Notes: generated by a model not told the origin, from the letters alone. 64,000 nucleotides of DNA from Hawksworthiomyces lignivorus (GCA_002917075.1 NTMA01000069.1:147178-211177); one strand, 5' to 3'; positions 45,316 to 60,055 are shown, numbered from the stretch's first letter. Numbers and translations: made by a program.

Positions 45316-48289
45316 TTACGCGCCGTCCAGGCCGAACTGGTTCGTCCATTCCTGGCAGCGCTGGATCTCGTTGGGCCCCACAGACGGCTTGACCTTGGCC
45401 ACTGCGGCGAAGAAGTCGTCGAGGGTCAGCGGGGGCTCGCGCGCGCGGCCGCCGGGCACGCTCTTCCAGGTCATGGCGCGGGCGCCCGGGGCGTTGGGCG
45501 CGCAGGGCATCCAGAAGCCGTCGTGGGCCATGTGGAAGTGGGTGGCGGCGCGCACGCGCTTGACTGGCAGCATCAGCGCGTCCTGCACGGCGTTGGCGAC
45601 GTCGCTGCCGGAGAAGCCCTCGGTGCGGCGCGCGAGCTCGGCCAGCGCCGCCTGCTGGGCCGGCACAGCCTGCCCGCCCGCCGCCACCGTCCACTCGTCG
45701 CCGCCGTGCACGCGGAACAGCTGCATGCGCGCCGCGGCGTCCGGCAGCGGGATGTGGATGCGCTTCTGGAACCGCCGCCGGATGGCCGGGTCCAGCGCCC
45801 ACGGCAGGTTCGTCGCCGCCAGCACCACCACGCCCTCGTTGTTGCCCCGGCCCACGCCGTCCATCTGCACTAGGAACTCGGTCTTGAGCCGCGCCGTCGT
45901 GCCCTCGCCGTCGCCGCCGCCGCCTCCTCCGCCGCCGCCGCCCTCGCGGTTGCTGCAGAGGGCGTCGATCTCATCGATGAAGATGACCGACGGCTTCTTC
46001 TCGCGGGCTAGGTCGAACAGGCCGCGGACCAGGCTGTAAGGAGAGAGAGCAACAGAGTCAGCAAAATCCGTAGAAATATGAAATCGTAGAAGCTATCGTA
46101 ACTGGGGGAAAAAAGAAGATAAAACGTACCCCTCGCTCTCGCCAAACCACTTGGATGTGAGGTCGGTAGCGCTGACGCTGAACAGCGTATACTCGACCTC
46201 GGTGGCCACCGCCTTGGCCAGATACGACTTGCCGGTGCCCGGCGGCCCGTAGAGCAGGATGGACTGGCGCGGCTTTCGCTTGCCCTTGAACATCTGGGGG
46301 AACTTGAGCGGGAACACGACGGCCTCCTGCAGCTCGTCCTTGGCCGGGCCCAGGCCGGCCACGTCGTCCCAGTGCACGTTGGGCGTCTCCGTCACGATGG
46401 AGCTCATCAGCGACTCGCGCAGCTGCTTGGACATGTAGTTCTTGGTGTCCTTGTCCTCCTTGCTGCTATCGTTGGTGTCGGCACCGCCGGCCTCGGCCGC
46501 ACCGCCGTAGGCACCGTTCGCACCGTACGGGTAGCCGCCGGCCGCCGCCAGGTTCAGCGCCTCCAGGGCGTTGGCCGTCTCGGCGATGCTGGCCGCCTGC
46601 AGCGCCTGGATGTTCTGCTCGAGCTGCGCCTGGTAGGAATTCTGGTAGGCGGCCGTCTGGTAGGCCGTCTTGACCTGGCTGCCGGCGTCGAGGAAGAGGC
46701 GGAAGATATCCTTGACGGCGCCGCGCAGGGTCAGCTTGCTGGGGTCGTAGTAGTTGGCGTCCCGCGAGGCGACCGGCGGCGGCACGCCGTCCTGCGACAG
46801 CGCGCCGGTCTCGAAGAGCGCCACGTTGAGGTCGGCGGCCGCCTGGGCGCGCGTGGCCAGGTCGTACTCGTCGTTGAGGCCCCGCAGGTGCTGCTGCACG
46901 GCGATCAGGTAGACGGCCTGGATGAACTCCTCGCGGTCCAGCAGGCCGTTCTGGTCGATGTCCGTCTTGTCCCAGATCATGGCCAGGTCCTCCTCGCTCA
47001 GGCCCGACGCCGCAAACAGCACCATCACCTGGCTGCCCGTCAGGTACGTCGGGTTGCCGTAGAGCGTGGTGCAGTCCAGCCACAGCTGCTCGGCCATGGC
47101 GCGGATGTCGCTCGGCATGGCCAGGCTGTGCACGAAGGCGTCGATGCGCTCCTCGTCTTCGGACTTGGCCACAGGGCTGGCCACAGGGGCAGGGGTAGGA
47201 GCGGGAGCGGGAGCAGGAGCAGGAGCAGGAGCCGCAGGCTGCGCCTGCGGCGCCCGCTGTGCTGGCGGCCTCGGCGGCAGGTTCGGCTGCGACTTGGGCG
47301 AGGCAGACGCAGGTGGCGTCGGCGGTGGTGGCGGGCGTGTGGCAGCAGCCGGCCGCTTGGCTGCTGGCGCTGGTGGTGGTGCTTGGGTCAGATGCGCCGG
47401 CGGCCGCTTGTTGGCAACAACGTACTGCATGACTTCGCCGTTGAGACCATCTAGCCGCAGGCTGTATGGATACGCCTTTGCGGTGTTGCCCAGGAGGGAC
47501 TCAAACTCGAGAAAGTACTGGCCGGCATCCCACGGGCACAGCACCGTGCGCTTGCCCAGCTGGAACCCGACCGACAGCATATCCACGCCCAAGGTGATCG
47601 CCCGCAGCTCGGAGACGAGGCTCTCGGGAAGGCCCTGCCAGCGCAGCGCGCCGCCGTACGCCTTAACCAGAACGGAGTCATTTGGACCAAAAAACACATG
47701 CTCGAGCTGCGTGTATTGCGGCACCTGTCGGTAGGGGCCAGAAAAGTGCAGGAAGTCTGCGACCAACCCCACAAAGGAATCGGGGAACTGTCCAGACTCC
47801 TCCGGAGAGAGCATCACGCTGCCGCTCGACAAGCGGATAAGGTAGGCGCCATACGGAGAAAAACTAACGTGGTCAACCGCAGCGAACGCCTGGATCTGGC
47901 GGCACTCCCTCACAGACTGGAGGAGGTCGGGACGATTAGAGAGGACTAGGCTGTCAGCAAAATTGTTGCATTTGTCCCCTGCTCTTCCAACATCTGAGGC
48001 AAAAGCCACCTACGATTTCCGTCGTGGAGCATAACACAGTAGGACCCGTCGACTCCGGTCGACATCCAGTCGATGCGCATGCCTGGAAATGCCTTATTCT
48101 CGGATTCCTGGCCGATTGAATCCCAGACGGTTTGGACCGTTGGGGGGAGTTCCCGGCTTGACTCGTTAGCTCTGCAGATCCATTGCCGAGAGATCAGTCA
48201 CGCACAAAGAGCACTGCTCACCATTCCGAGTAGAGACCATTGCCAGTAGCCCATGACGCGGCTGTCGGCCCAAAGTAAAAGAAGACCAT
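45316..48289 (-). CDS. Tandem-repeat / EH domain / Vps4-type AAA ATPase fusion protein
   Basis: Exons are 48289-48222 and 48171-48010 (uncertain), then 47950-46130 and 46033-45316, giving about 920 residues. Domains in order: about 230 residues of tandem beta-rich repeats; a Pro/Ala-rich linker (about 262-337); an EH-like domain (about 340-430) with a canonical EF-hand loop [12 protein letters not shown] (about 407-418); a coiled, Gln/Ala-rich linker; a Vps4-type AAA module with DDVAGL, Walker A GPPGTGKS (645-652) and Walker [11 protein letters not shown], interrupted after CSNRE by ten glycines; and a Vps4_C tail ending EWTNQFG. No MIT domain is visible. Vps4 proteins disassemble ESCRT-III filaments, and EH domains bind NPF peptides in endocytic adaptors. 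The fusion suggests an endocytic or ESCRT-linked remodeler. The 5' end is unsure: joining exon 1 to exon 2 at the best sites gives a stop at the junction. Confidence 0.82.
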
Positions 48290-49603
48290 CGGAAGTGAAT
48301 GGCCTGATAGAGGCAATCTGCTTGCGCTTTTGTCCACGTTTCCTGCTCAGTATCTGTGTTTACTGAACTTTATAAAGAAATCCATTTACAACTCCCCACC
48401 TCATATCAGCTGGGGAAGAAGCTTTTTGAAATAGTATGCCTTTCCCGTTCGATGCTCTCGTGTTTAACTGCCAGAACCAATAAAGGGGGGTTACCAGCGC
48501 CGTCTTCCGGCACGTTGCACCCTTAGTGGCCATGCCAAAGGCGTTCCTCAGCCTCACTACTCCATATTGTATTTAGCTGGATTCAGTTTACCTGCGCATT
48601 TAGGATCCATCAACCCCTCTCTGCCTCAGAGTTGGGGTTAGGCTGTGTCCATGCAGACAGTCTATTTTTTGGTTGGCTTTTTGTCTTGTGTCCGGGCAGG
48701 CAACCCGATCAGTTTGCCTAAGCTGAAAGAATCTGGATCCGTACATAAAGCGTAAGCTGCATATCATTTTTATACATCACATTCGGACCAGGATTGCGAA
48801 CAAGCTTTCCGTCAACAGATATAAAATGCAGAGAGGCAACCAATCTTTTGCCAGAAATCAGTTTCAACGGCTTGGGCGGTTCGCCAAGACTGTCCGCTCC
48901 AGACACTGGAATGCAGACTTTTATGGTACTGAAAGCTAGCCCGCATATTTATTTCAGCTCGTATCTACGCTTCAGTCTCAAATTTGGATTAGCAATACTT
49001 CCTTTATTCACAGGATTTTGACGTTTAAGTCTGAGACTGACGTTTGTTGGAATAAGCTTAAAATCACCGTAACGGACGGCGACGTCAATAATTACTAGGG
49101 GGCCGTACCAGAGCAACGGGATACCACCAATATTTATTTATCGACAAGGGCTACATTAAATACACTACAGAATATTCCAAGGAAATTCTCTGTTCATGAT
49201 ACAGCAAGGCGAGGAAGAACAATCACTCTAAATGGTTCAGCGGCGGGCACTTTTTAACCGGCCGGATATTTTTTTTTATGCCTAGATCTGTCCTTTCATC
49301 ATATCCCCCCAGATCATAGCTGCCGCACATAGGGAAAGACATAAATTAATATGAGATAGAAGCTGCGATATAATGGGGCAGATTTATTACAGGCGTGATT
49401 TTGACAGCGTGTTATTGCCAGCAGAGCGCGGCATGTCCTCATGAAGCCGAGGGAATGCAGGCGATGTCGTAGCTTTCTTCGCAGCTCTCGTCTCCTTCTC
49501 TCGTGAGACTGAAACTAGAGGAAAGAAGAGTGTCTTCTTTCTTTTATTGTGCTGTTCTTGACTTTCTTTGTTGTCTCTTGTCCCTTTCGCGTGTACGACA
49601 GCA
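48290..49603. other. Divergent spacer, 1.3 kb
   Basis: This is the upstream region of the AAA-ATPase and SET genes. It is AT-rich after about 48600, with no convincing gene or repeat. Confidence 0.5.
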
Positions 49604-51231
49604 ATGCTCGGCCAGATCCTGCCTGCCAAGGCGGCCAAGGCCGTCCTACTTCTCCTCGCCGCCGCCTCGCTGTCGGTCGGCGGCGAAGCTGCGCAGATCC
49701 CCCTCGTGGAGCCCACGCTGCTGGGCACCTGCGCGCCGCAGGCGCAGAATCCTCTCCTGCGCCAGATCTACAACGCGTGCCCGCCGCCCCTGACCGACGT
49801 GAAGCGCATCCGGCCGTACAGGAACCCACCCAAGTACCCGTGGACGCACCCCGTGCGGTGCCTCAAGGCCGTCAGCAACAGCACGTCGGCGCCGCCCCAG
49901 ACGCGCGGCCGGCAGCGGACGTACTGCCTCTACTCGGAGGCCATGTACGGCGGGCTGCACGGCGTGAGCATTGTGACCTCGCCCGAGATCGCCGTCGACG
50001 TTGTCGGCGCCGACGCCTTTGAAGACCGGCCCTACTACGGCGGCTCCCGCCACCGGCGCTATGCGCCCGGACCCGTGATCCACGAAGGAAGCGCGCCCAT
50101 GTACGCGGTCAAACCTAGCCCCGGAAAGGGCCTCGGCGTCATGGCCGCCCGCAAGATCGAGCAGGGCGAGATTATCATGCTAGACCTACCCGCGCTGATC
50201 CTCAGCAAGGCGTTCCTGGAAGACGCGCAGCCTCTGCAGCGCCGGCGCCTGATCCGCCGCGGCCTAGCCCAGCTGCCCGAGGCCACGCAGGACAGCGTCT
50301 TTGCGCTCTCCAAGAGCACGGGCGGCGACGAGCTCGACGCCCTCCTCGGCACCAACACGATCAGCCTCTCCCTCGGCTTGAACGAGCTGCATCTAGGGCT
50401 GTATCCTGAGCTGTCGGTGAGTTTCAGCTAGAGTGCACACGTCTTCTTATGCCGAGCTTTCTTTCTAACCTGACTCAGAGAATCAACCATGCTTGCAATC
50501 CAAAGTAAGTGTGCTTTCACAGCAAAACAGGGGCACTTCGTGCTCGGCTAAACATGCTGCAGTTCCTATTATCGCTTCTCGGCGCGGACGCTCGCTGTCG
50601 AAGTCGTCGCCTACCGTGACATCCGGCCTAATGAGGAGATTACCATCAGCTGTAGGCAGCCCCCTCCTCAGACAGGCCTATTTGGAGAATTTATGATCTT
50701 GAACGCTGACCAAACGGGACAGACGCCCAGCTCACCCTTTCTCGCACCGCCCGCCGCGAGTTTCTGCAGCAGAACTGGCACTTCAACTGCAGCTGCTCGC
50801 TCTGCCGCGCCAACTCGGACGACATGACGCTGTCAGAGGACCGCCGCCGGGACATGCGGAAGCTCCAGAGCACGCTCGTGCAGTCCAGCCGCGAGGGCCA
50901 GTACGACCTGGCCCTGCTGACCGCCGAGTCGCTGATGGACGTGACCGAGGCGGAGGGCGTCACGCCGCTCAAGGCCGAGATGTACGACATCCTCGCCTCC
51001 ATCTACCTCGACATGCAGAACTTCAACAACGCGGAGAAGTACGGCCGCATGGCCCTCGAGGGCTGGGAGCGCTTCGACAGCGTCGACGACTCGCAGCTGG
51101 TGGCCGCGCGCTGGTTCCTCAACTTTGTCCACCGGGCCCGCGAGGCCAGCCGGAAAGAAAAGGAGCGCCAGGAGAAGGCCCGGCAGGAGGAGGAGGAGAT
51201 TGAAAACGCACTAGAGGAGGACTTCTTGTAG
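49604..51231 (+). CDS. SET-domain protein with N-terminal signal peptide
   Basis: Exons are 49604-50416, 50479-50504 (a 26-nt micro-exon), 50563-50651 and 50723-51231, giving about 478 residues. The start is the first ATG; upstream in-frame codons are only TTG. A hydrophobic segment (about 12-30) resembles a signal peptide or anchor. The SET domain is split: SPGKGLGVMAARKIEQGE (about 168-186), then RINHACNPNSYYRFS across the micro-exon, EEITISY, and the post-SET CSCSLC. The C-terminal part has helical, TPR-like repeats (YDILASIYLDMQNFNNAEKYG) and a charged coiled tail. SET domains transfer methyl groups to lysines. This split arrangement with TPR-like helices resembles SMYD-type enzymes. The signal peptide is at odds with a nuclear role, and the substrate is unknown. 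Confidence 0.87.
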
Positions 51232-51583
51232 ACGGCATCGTGTTTTCTGTGCTCGGGGCTTCTTTTTTTCTGTGTGGAAACAGGGGATGCGAGAAAGTTG
51301 GGAGGGAGGTGAGACTGGCAAATGGGCATAAGTTGGCTAAGGCGATATTTCAGGGTACGTCGCTCGTAGCAGCTTTAAGAACGTAATATATATATCACAT
51401 TTCGCTTAGAACATACTCCTCACATGGAATCTCTACTGCTTCTATCTTGTACTTTTGTTTTCCCTTTGCACATTTTACAATTCATGACGGTCGTGAGCGA
51501 CTATACACAAGTAGAAACGTACATTGCTGCTACATAAATTGACCCAAATGCTCTTACACTCTTTCTAGACAAAAAAAGATCCG
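51232..51583. other. Convergent 3' spacer
   Basis: This 352-bp AT-rich stretch lies between the stops of the SET gene and the secreted-protein gene. No gene seen. Confidence 0.5.
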
Positions 51584-52595
51584 CTACGCGCATGCCGTGA
51601 TGGTTACCGCCACGGCTCCGACGGGGGTTGAGGCCGGACCCGCAACGGTCGCCGTTGCCGCGGCAGACGCATCGGCGCCGCCGACGCCGACGCCGACGCC
51701 CATAATAGCATTGAAGGCGTCGGCAGCCGCCTGGTTCTGGTTGGTGGCGACGGCGGCGGCGCTGGCGCTGGTGCACGTGGACAGGGTGTCGTCTGGCGCG
51801 CTGCAGGAGGAGCCTAGGCGCTGGCAGATGAAGCCGGCAATGATGCCAATGTTGAGGGCGCTGCCGTGGTTGAAGTCGTTCTGGTTCTCGGCGATAAAAG
51901 CCTCGGTGTTGCGGCCGTCAAGGCCGGCCTCAAACAGGATCGTCGTGTCTGAGCAGCTGCCCAGGTCCAGCGCAGCGCGGGGAGAGACGCCGCGGGCCGC
52001 AGCCGCAGCCGCAGCGAGGCTGCGACGGCGCCGCAGGTTGTTTGCCGCGCGGCAGGCTGAGTCTTGCGTGTCGCACTGGCCAGTGCCACCTGCAAGCTGG
52101 CCGCTGTTGGCAGCGTTGGCGCAGGCGTTGTGCTGTACGTCGCACGAGCGGCCGATGGCGGCGCCCGAGCCGACAAAGGTCGCTCCATTTACGGAGAAGG
52201 GCCGGTCACCCGTGCCGGAGATGACCGGTGGCGGGGGACCGCCCAGCGTGCCCGTAAACAGCTGGACGTTGACGCCTGCATCTGTATGTTAGCATACGAG
52301 CACAGAGTAGACAAGGAAGCAAATGCAGCAAGGGAGCGGGGTGCTTACCATCGACGGTGTTTGTAGCGCCTACAGTGGCAGAGGGGATAGCAGACACGAC
52401 TTGGTCGATGTCTGTTGACAGAAGAGTTGTAGTGATAACGGTGCAAGAGGTAAGATATGCAGGAGCAGTAACGGTCACTGTGACTAGTGATGCGGCGGCG
52501 CAGGCTGCAGACTCGACAGCAGCAGCGGACTCGACCGGCACCGCAGCAGCAAGAGAGAAAAGGAGAGGAAGAACCGACGCAATACTAGGCGCCAT
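51584..52595 (-). CDS. Secreted Ala-rich cysteine-containing protein of unknown function
   Basis: Exons are 52595-52349 and 52275-51584 (GTAAGC...ATGCAG, in frame), giving about 312 residues. The start Met at 52595 opens a signal peptide (about 1-20, SLAAAVP). The middle has two similar Cys blocks, RSCDVQHNACANAAN and GQCDTQDSACRAANN, then a possible processing site LRRRRS, a DFNHGSALNIGIIAGFIC block and an Ala/Val/Gly-rich C-terminus. Similar secreted proteins occur widely in filamentous ascomycetes, sometimes labelled circumsporozoite-like; I do not know a function. A cell-wall or extracellular role is likely. The two repeated Cys blocks and RRRR site suggest disulfide bonding and Kex2-like cleavage. 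Confidence 0.8.
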
Positions 52596-54862
52596 GTTAT
52601 AAACGAGAAAGGCCGATTTTTTGAGAAAAGAATTGACCAAAAAATATGCGAAGAAATAATATCAAGAAAAGAAGGACCAGAAAGATAATACCAGCTCTGT
52701 GGTGGTTTGTAAACGAAAAACTCGAAAAGATCGTGTAAACTTATATAAAAATGAAAGGATGAGTTCACAGAACTCTTACCGTAGAGAGTGTAGAGAAGCG
52801 AAGAAAAAGAGCGAAGAAACTAGTTGACGAGCAACAAAATGAACAGGAAGAGATCGACTCAGAACGGCACGCGAGGAGGCTCTTCCCTTTATACAAAAGA
52901 CGATCCAAAGTTTGGCACCGAGAAATCCGGGCTTGCAAGTCCGTGTCTAGGAGAGGAGGACGTCATAGAGGCAAAGGGGGGAGTGGACGAGCGGGTGTTG
53001 CTCGGTTTTCGATCATACGTGCAATCGTCGGAAGCAAACAAAGATGGATGTGAGGGTGTTGTTCCTTTCTTGGCGTTCAATGAACTACTTTGCCTGGACA
53101 AACCCCTGCTCGCCAGGGATCAAGAATACGCCTGATCGAGTCTCCCATGCACGGCAACTCTTTCCTCCTTCTTTCCAAGCGCCTACACGTGCTGTCGTCT
53201 GAAGTTGCTCTCATCGTCATGCAGGAGGACATTGCACTGACTCGACGGGACGTCAGGAGCCGGAGCCTCTTTTGAGTACCCTGCTTGTGCAGACAACTAC
53301 GGATGGGCAGACATGGAGCAGTGTGGCCTGCCACTGGCATTCACACTATTTAACACAAGGCCTTTCCAGTCTCAACGCGAGCCGGACTCTGGTGAACGAG
53401 GTGTCGGTCCAGATGGACAAGATGTTAAATTTAGTATATTAATGCACCCATGAACTCTTTCTCATAGCAGCCCCAAAAAAATAGGTTTTGTCCCGGTTAG
53501 TCGGATAGGCGGCAAGAAGAAAGTAAGAACCAATTTACTGCTAGGGAGTCGATCGTCCTGCATACTGAACTGCTTCTGAAGGGGAACCAAAGCCAATGCC
53601 AGAAAAACAGTGAAACGGGAGGAAGAAAGGTGACTGAATGTAAGAGATGGATTCTTATCAATACGCTTGCACACAAACGATATGGTCTTGGCATAACCCA
53701 GGTGCCGGGACAGTCTACATGGAGTGCCATCTTTGATGCTGATCAGAGAACATGGTTCGCTGGAAATCGTTTGAGACGTTGCAAGCCGCAGGTGCAAGCC
53801 AGGTTTCGGTGTGATTGGCGTTTTGTGCCTGAACTGACTTGGCGATTAGAGTTTACAGGGTCCGAGCATTTGGAGGTGGAAACTCGACAGGGGTATGGAA
53901 GAAAATACTCCGAAAGTTTTCTGGGATTACTGAGTACAACATGCACACTATCACCCCCCTTGAGCACCAAAATATGACTTTTGGGTTGAATTTGGACATT
54001 CTAGATTTCCACTAGACTCAGTGCTGGGTGAGGGAAATACCACCCAAATCATATATCCTTAAAAATAATGGTTCGTATAGGACCAGAAATGATAGCGAGA
54101 GGTGGCATAGGCGGCATAAGCGTGCATTGCTGTGATATTTCAGCGATGGCCACTGTTCCGAGACGTCTTATCGTCGTAAAACATACAATATCAAATAGAG
54201 AAAGGGAGGGATGGTGATGGTGATATTATACTTACAGATCTACCGTCTTCGGAGAGTGAGGTTCGGTCTACGAGATAGCCGAAAATGGGAATAATTCGAA
54301 CAACCTACTGGTAATTTAGTATGTGATGAAGAAAGCTAAGAGGAAGATATCTTGTGTACACACTCTGCGGCGTCCTGGTTACTCTTATCCTCGTATCAAT
54401 ATGGTTACCAGGTATCGTTAGGAATTGGGCTTCTACATTCACAATTACATGATCTAGGTATAGAAAATGGCTAAATGGTTCAAAGCATTCATGCGATAAA
54501 GAATCAGAAGAAGAAGAAATGGGAGAAGACCGATTGATGTACAGAGCCAAAAGATAAAACAAAAAGGCCAAGCTCAAGGGGAGGGGCGGCGATCATTCAG
54601 GTGACATGCGAGCTTAAAACAAAATACAAGACGGAAGACCTTCTAAAAGAAAACCAAACTGAGCCATACACGCTTGACGAGCCCAGTGTGCTGGTTTGAT
54701 GGACCTGGCCATCGCCCTCGCAGCCATTCATGCAGGGAGGCAGGAGGACGAGATTCCCGCTGACCAGGGTGTCCCCACTGGAACCGGCGATGCAGAGGAA
54801 ACATTATTGTGGGCCTGCTATTACAGTCAATCTACTCCGTACTCCGACCGCAGGGAGGGCGT
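52596..54862. other. Gene-free spacer, 2.3 kb
   Basis: This lies between the upstream end of the secreted-protein gene and the 3' end of the MOSC gene. Short frames (52824-53135, 53630-53977, 54305-54577) show no family features. No RNA gene or repeat recognised. Confidence 0.5.
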
Positions 54863-56218
54863 CTACAGTCCCGGCCAGTCCCACACCGTGCGCTCGGCGT
54901 TGCGCCGCGTCACGACGACCTCGTCGCCCACGGCGATGCGCGCCAGCGGCTCGTCGCCGGCCTGGTCCAGAAATGCATAGCGGCCGAAGACGGGCGAGTA
55001 CTTGACGCCCGGGTCGACGCGGCGGTCCTTGGCGAGGCGCTTGAGCACCTCGCCGAGCTCGCCGGCGGCGCGGGCGCCCGTGGCGTAGTCGACGTTGAGC
55101 GACGTGCAGCGCGCGCAGTTGCTGGTCAGGAGCAGGCGGAAGACGTCCGGGGCGAGGGCGGCATCATCGCCGGCCGCCGCCGCGTCCCCGACCCCTCCCG
55201 CGTGCTTCCCGCGCACGGTCAGCTCCGCCCAAAAGTCCTCGGCCCACTCCTCCTCGCCGTCCACGACCAGGTTGGGCCGGAACTTGTACATGGGCACCTC
55301 CAGCCCCGCCGACAGCCGCGCGCTCACGTTGCGCCGCGACGACTCGGACGCGACCAGGAACGGCGCGCAGTCCGAAAAGTTGAGCCAGGGCTCCTCCTCC
55401 TCCTCCTCCTCCTTGCTGCCTCTGTTCGCGCCGGCGGCCAGCGCCTTTACGCGCGCGGGCAGGCGTCCGCCGCTCAGGCCAGCAGCGGCCAAGACGGCCA
55501 GCAGGCTGGCAACCAGGTACGCCGCCAGCGCGGTCAGCCAGTCGCCGGACAGGAAGAACCGCGCCGCGCCGGCGAGGGTGTAGGGCGCGCGACGCGGCGC
55601 CGCTGCCACGCGGTTCTTGCGCGTCAGCTTTGGCTTCAGCGTCGACCCCAGCACCTTGCGCCGGCCGTCGCCGATAAACACCATGACAACGTCAAACCCG
55701 AAGCAGGCGCTGAACCAGGCCTCGTAGGGCGCTCCCATGCGGTACCCCCGCGCTGGGCTGCCGTGCAGGTCGATGTCCATTGGGGAGAGCCCGTCGGTGG
55801 ACGGCTCGAGCGGAATGGTCAGCGGCGGCGGGCAGCTATGTGGAGACATGCCGTTCGCGCCCTTCTCGCCCTCTATCATCGCTGACACCGGAGGATTGTA
55901 GCGGATGACCACATTGCCGCCCACGATCTCCTGCGAAAAGAGTGCGCACTCGGGAAAGGTCTCCAGCTGCATCTTCTTCAGGGTGCCTGCCTTGTTGCGC
56001 TGGGTGGTCAGCAGCATGAAGCGCCGGTCGTAGCGGACGCCCTGGGGCCCCAGCTCGGCCGCCGGCAGCGAGATGCCGCGGAGGCCCTTAACGGGATAGA
56101 CATAAAGCTGCGCCGGAAATTGATGAGCTTGTGCAGTGTAGAAAGAATAGAAAGAAGGCGCTGCCACGCCAATTCAGCGGATGCAAGTCTTGCCACGTAC
56201 CGCTGTAACTTTCATCAT
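54863..56218 (-). CDS. MOSC-domain molybdenum-cofactor protein (mARC/YcbX-like)
   Basis: Exon 1 is only 18 nt (56218-56201) and exon 2 is 56107-54863, giving about 420 residues. This model was chosen because it yields MMKVTA-LYVYPVKGLRG, the standard start of the MOSC N-terminal barrel; the longer continuous frame begins with GTG. The core MOSC signature is TSNCARCTSLNVDYATG with the Cys expected to ligate molybdenum, then FGRYAFLDQ. Between the two parts lies a hydrophobic stretch (WLTALAAYLVASLLAVLAAAGL, about bases 55470-55560) followed by a Glu run, which looks like a membrane-spanning insert. Related enzymes reduce N-hydroxylated compounds. Substrate and partner reductase are unknown. 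Confidence 0.86.
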
Positions 56219-57222
56219 GGGCAATAGCCGGCCGTCGTGGTCAGCAATGGAAGACGGAAAACGGATGCGGCGAACTCGTTATAGGAGCCTTTTAGAGGAA
56301 TTGCATCAAAGTTGTGCAAACCATTTATTTATCGAGTATCGGGCGAGGTAGCGACTATGACTCTTCTACCGAGAAAATATGGAATTTTTGTATGGCGTCT
56401 TTTGAAGGGCGTGGATCTATCTATCTATCCGCATGTGCCCTTAAGGAATGTAGATAGCCAATGTGTGGGGAAGCGCCGAGTCAACGAAGCCGGATTTACG
56501 TCAGATACCACCTTGTCGTGACGGTTCCCGCATGCCCCGTACAAGTTAGCCTGGCCAAGCATGGGGTAATAGTGTAGCTGCGTCCAATGCTCGCGAGAAC
56601 CAGAGCCCGAAAGTGGCTACGATCCGGCATTTGATGCTCGAAATTCGGGGTTAATATTTCCAGTGCCGGGATAGAATGAATTGAGTTTGAAGCTTCAAAT
56701 ATGAAGGACGTTAAAAATGTTGATGATGATATATGTGACCAGTTCCGAGCCATCCAGAGGACTACAGGTGTTGCGTTCGAAGGCGACGTTCTGGTCGGTG
56801 CATTATGATCGTGAACCAAAGTATTATTATAAACATCTTAAATTCCGTCTCAAATGCATGAGCTATTTCTCATAATTACAATCTAAATGTCGTTTACATA
56901 GAGACCTAAATAAGAAAAAAAAAAAAAATCCAAAAATACTCCGGGGCATTAAGCCCATTCCCTTTGTTTTTCGTTTATCGTTGTCATCGGATGCCCAACA
57001 TCGAAAAATGTTTCCCGTGTATCTCACCTTCTTCTGCGAGAAGAAAGGCGATGGTAAACAAAAACCCGAAACATGAAACCAATATGATGTCCAAGATGCA
57101 GACCCAGAAACCAGACAGAAGCCAGAGAAACCCATAAAACTCGTGAAACTGATGCGCCATCAAATACTAAGACTTAAAAAAAGAAAGAAAAAAGAAACCA
57201 GATTACTCATTCTCATACTCGT
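56219..57222. other. Spacer, 1.0 kb
   Basis: This AT-rich region contains the MOSC promoter and the 3' flank of the WSC gene. Short frames lack support. Confidence 0.5.
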
Positions 57223-60055
<2,833 letters not shown>

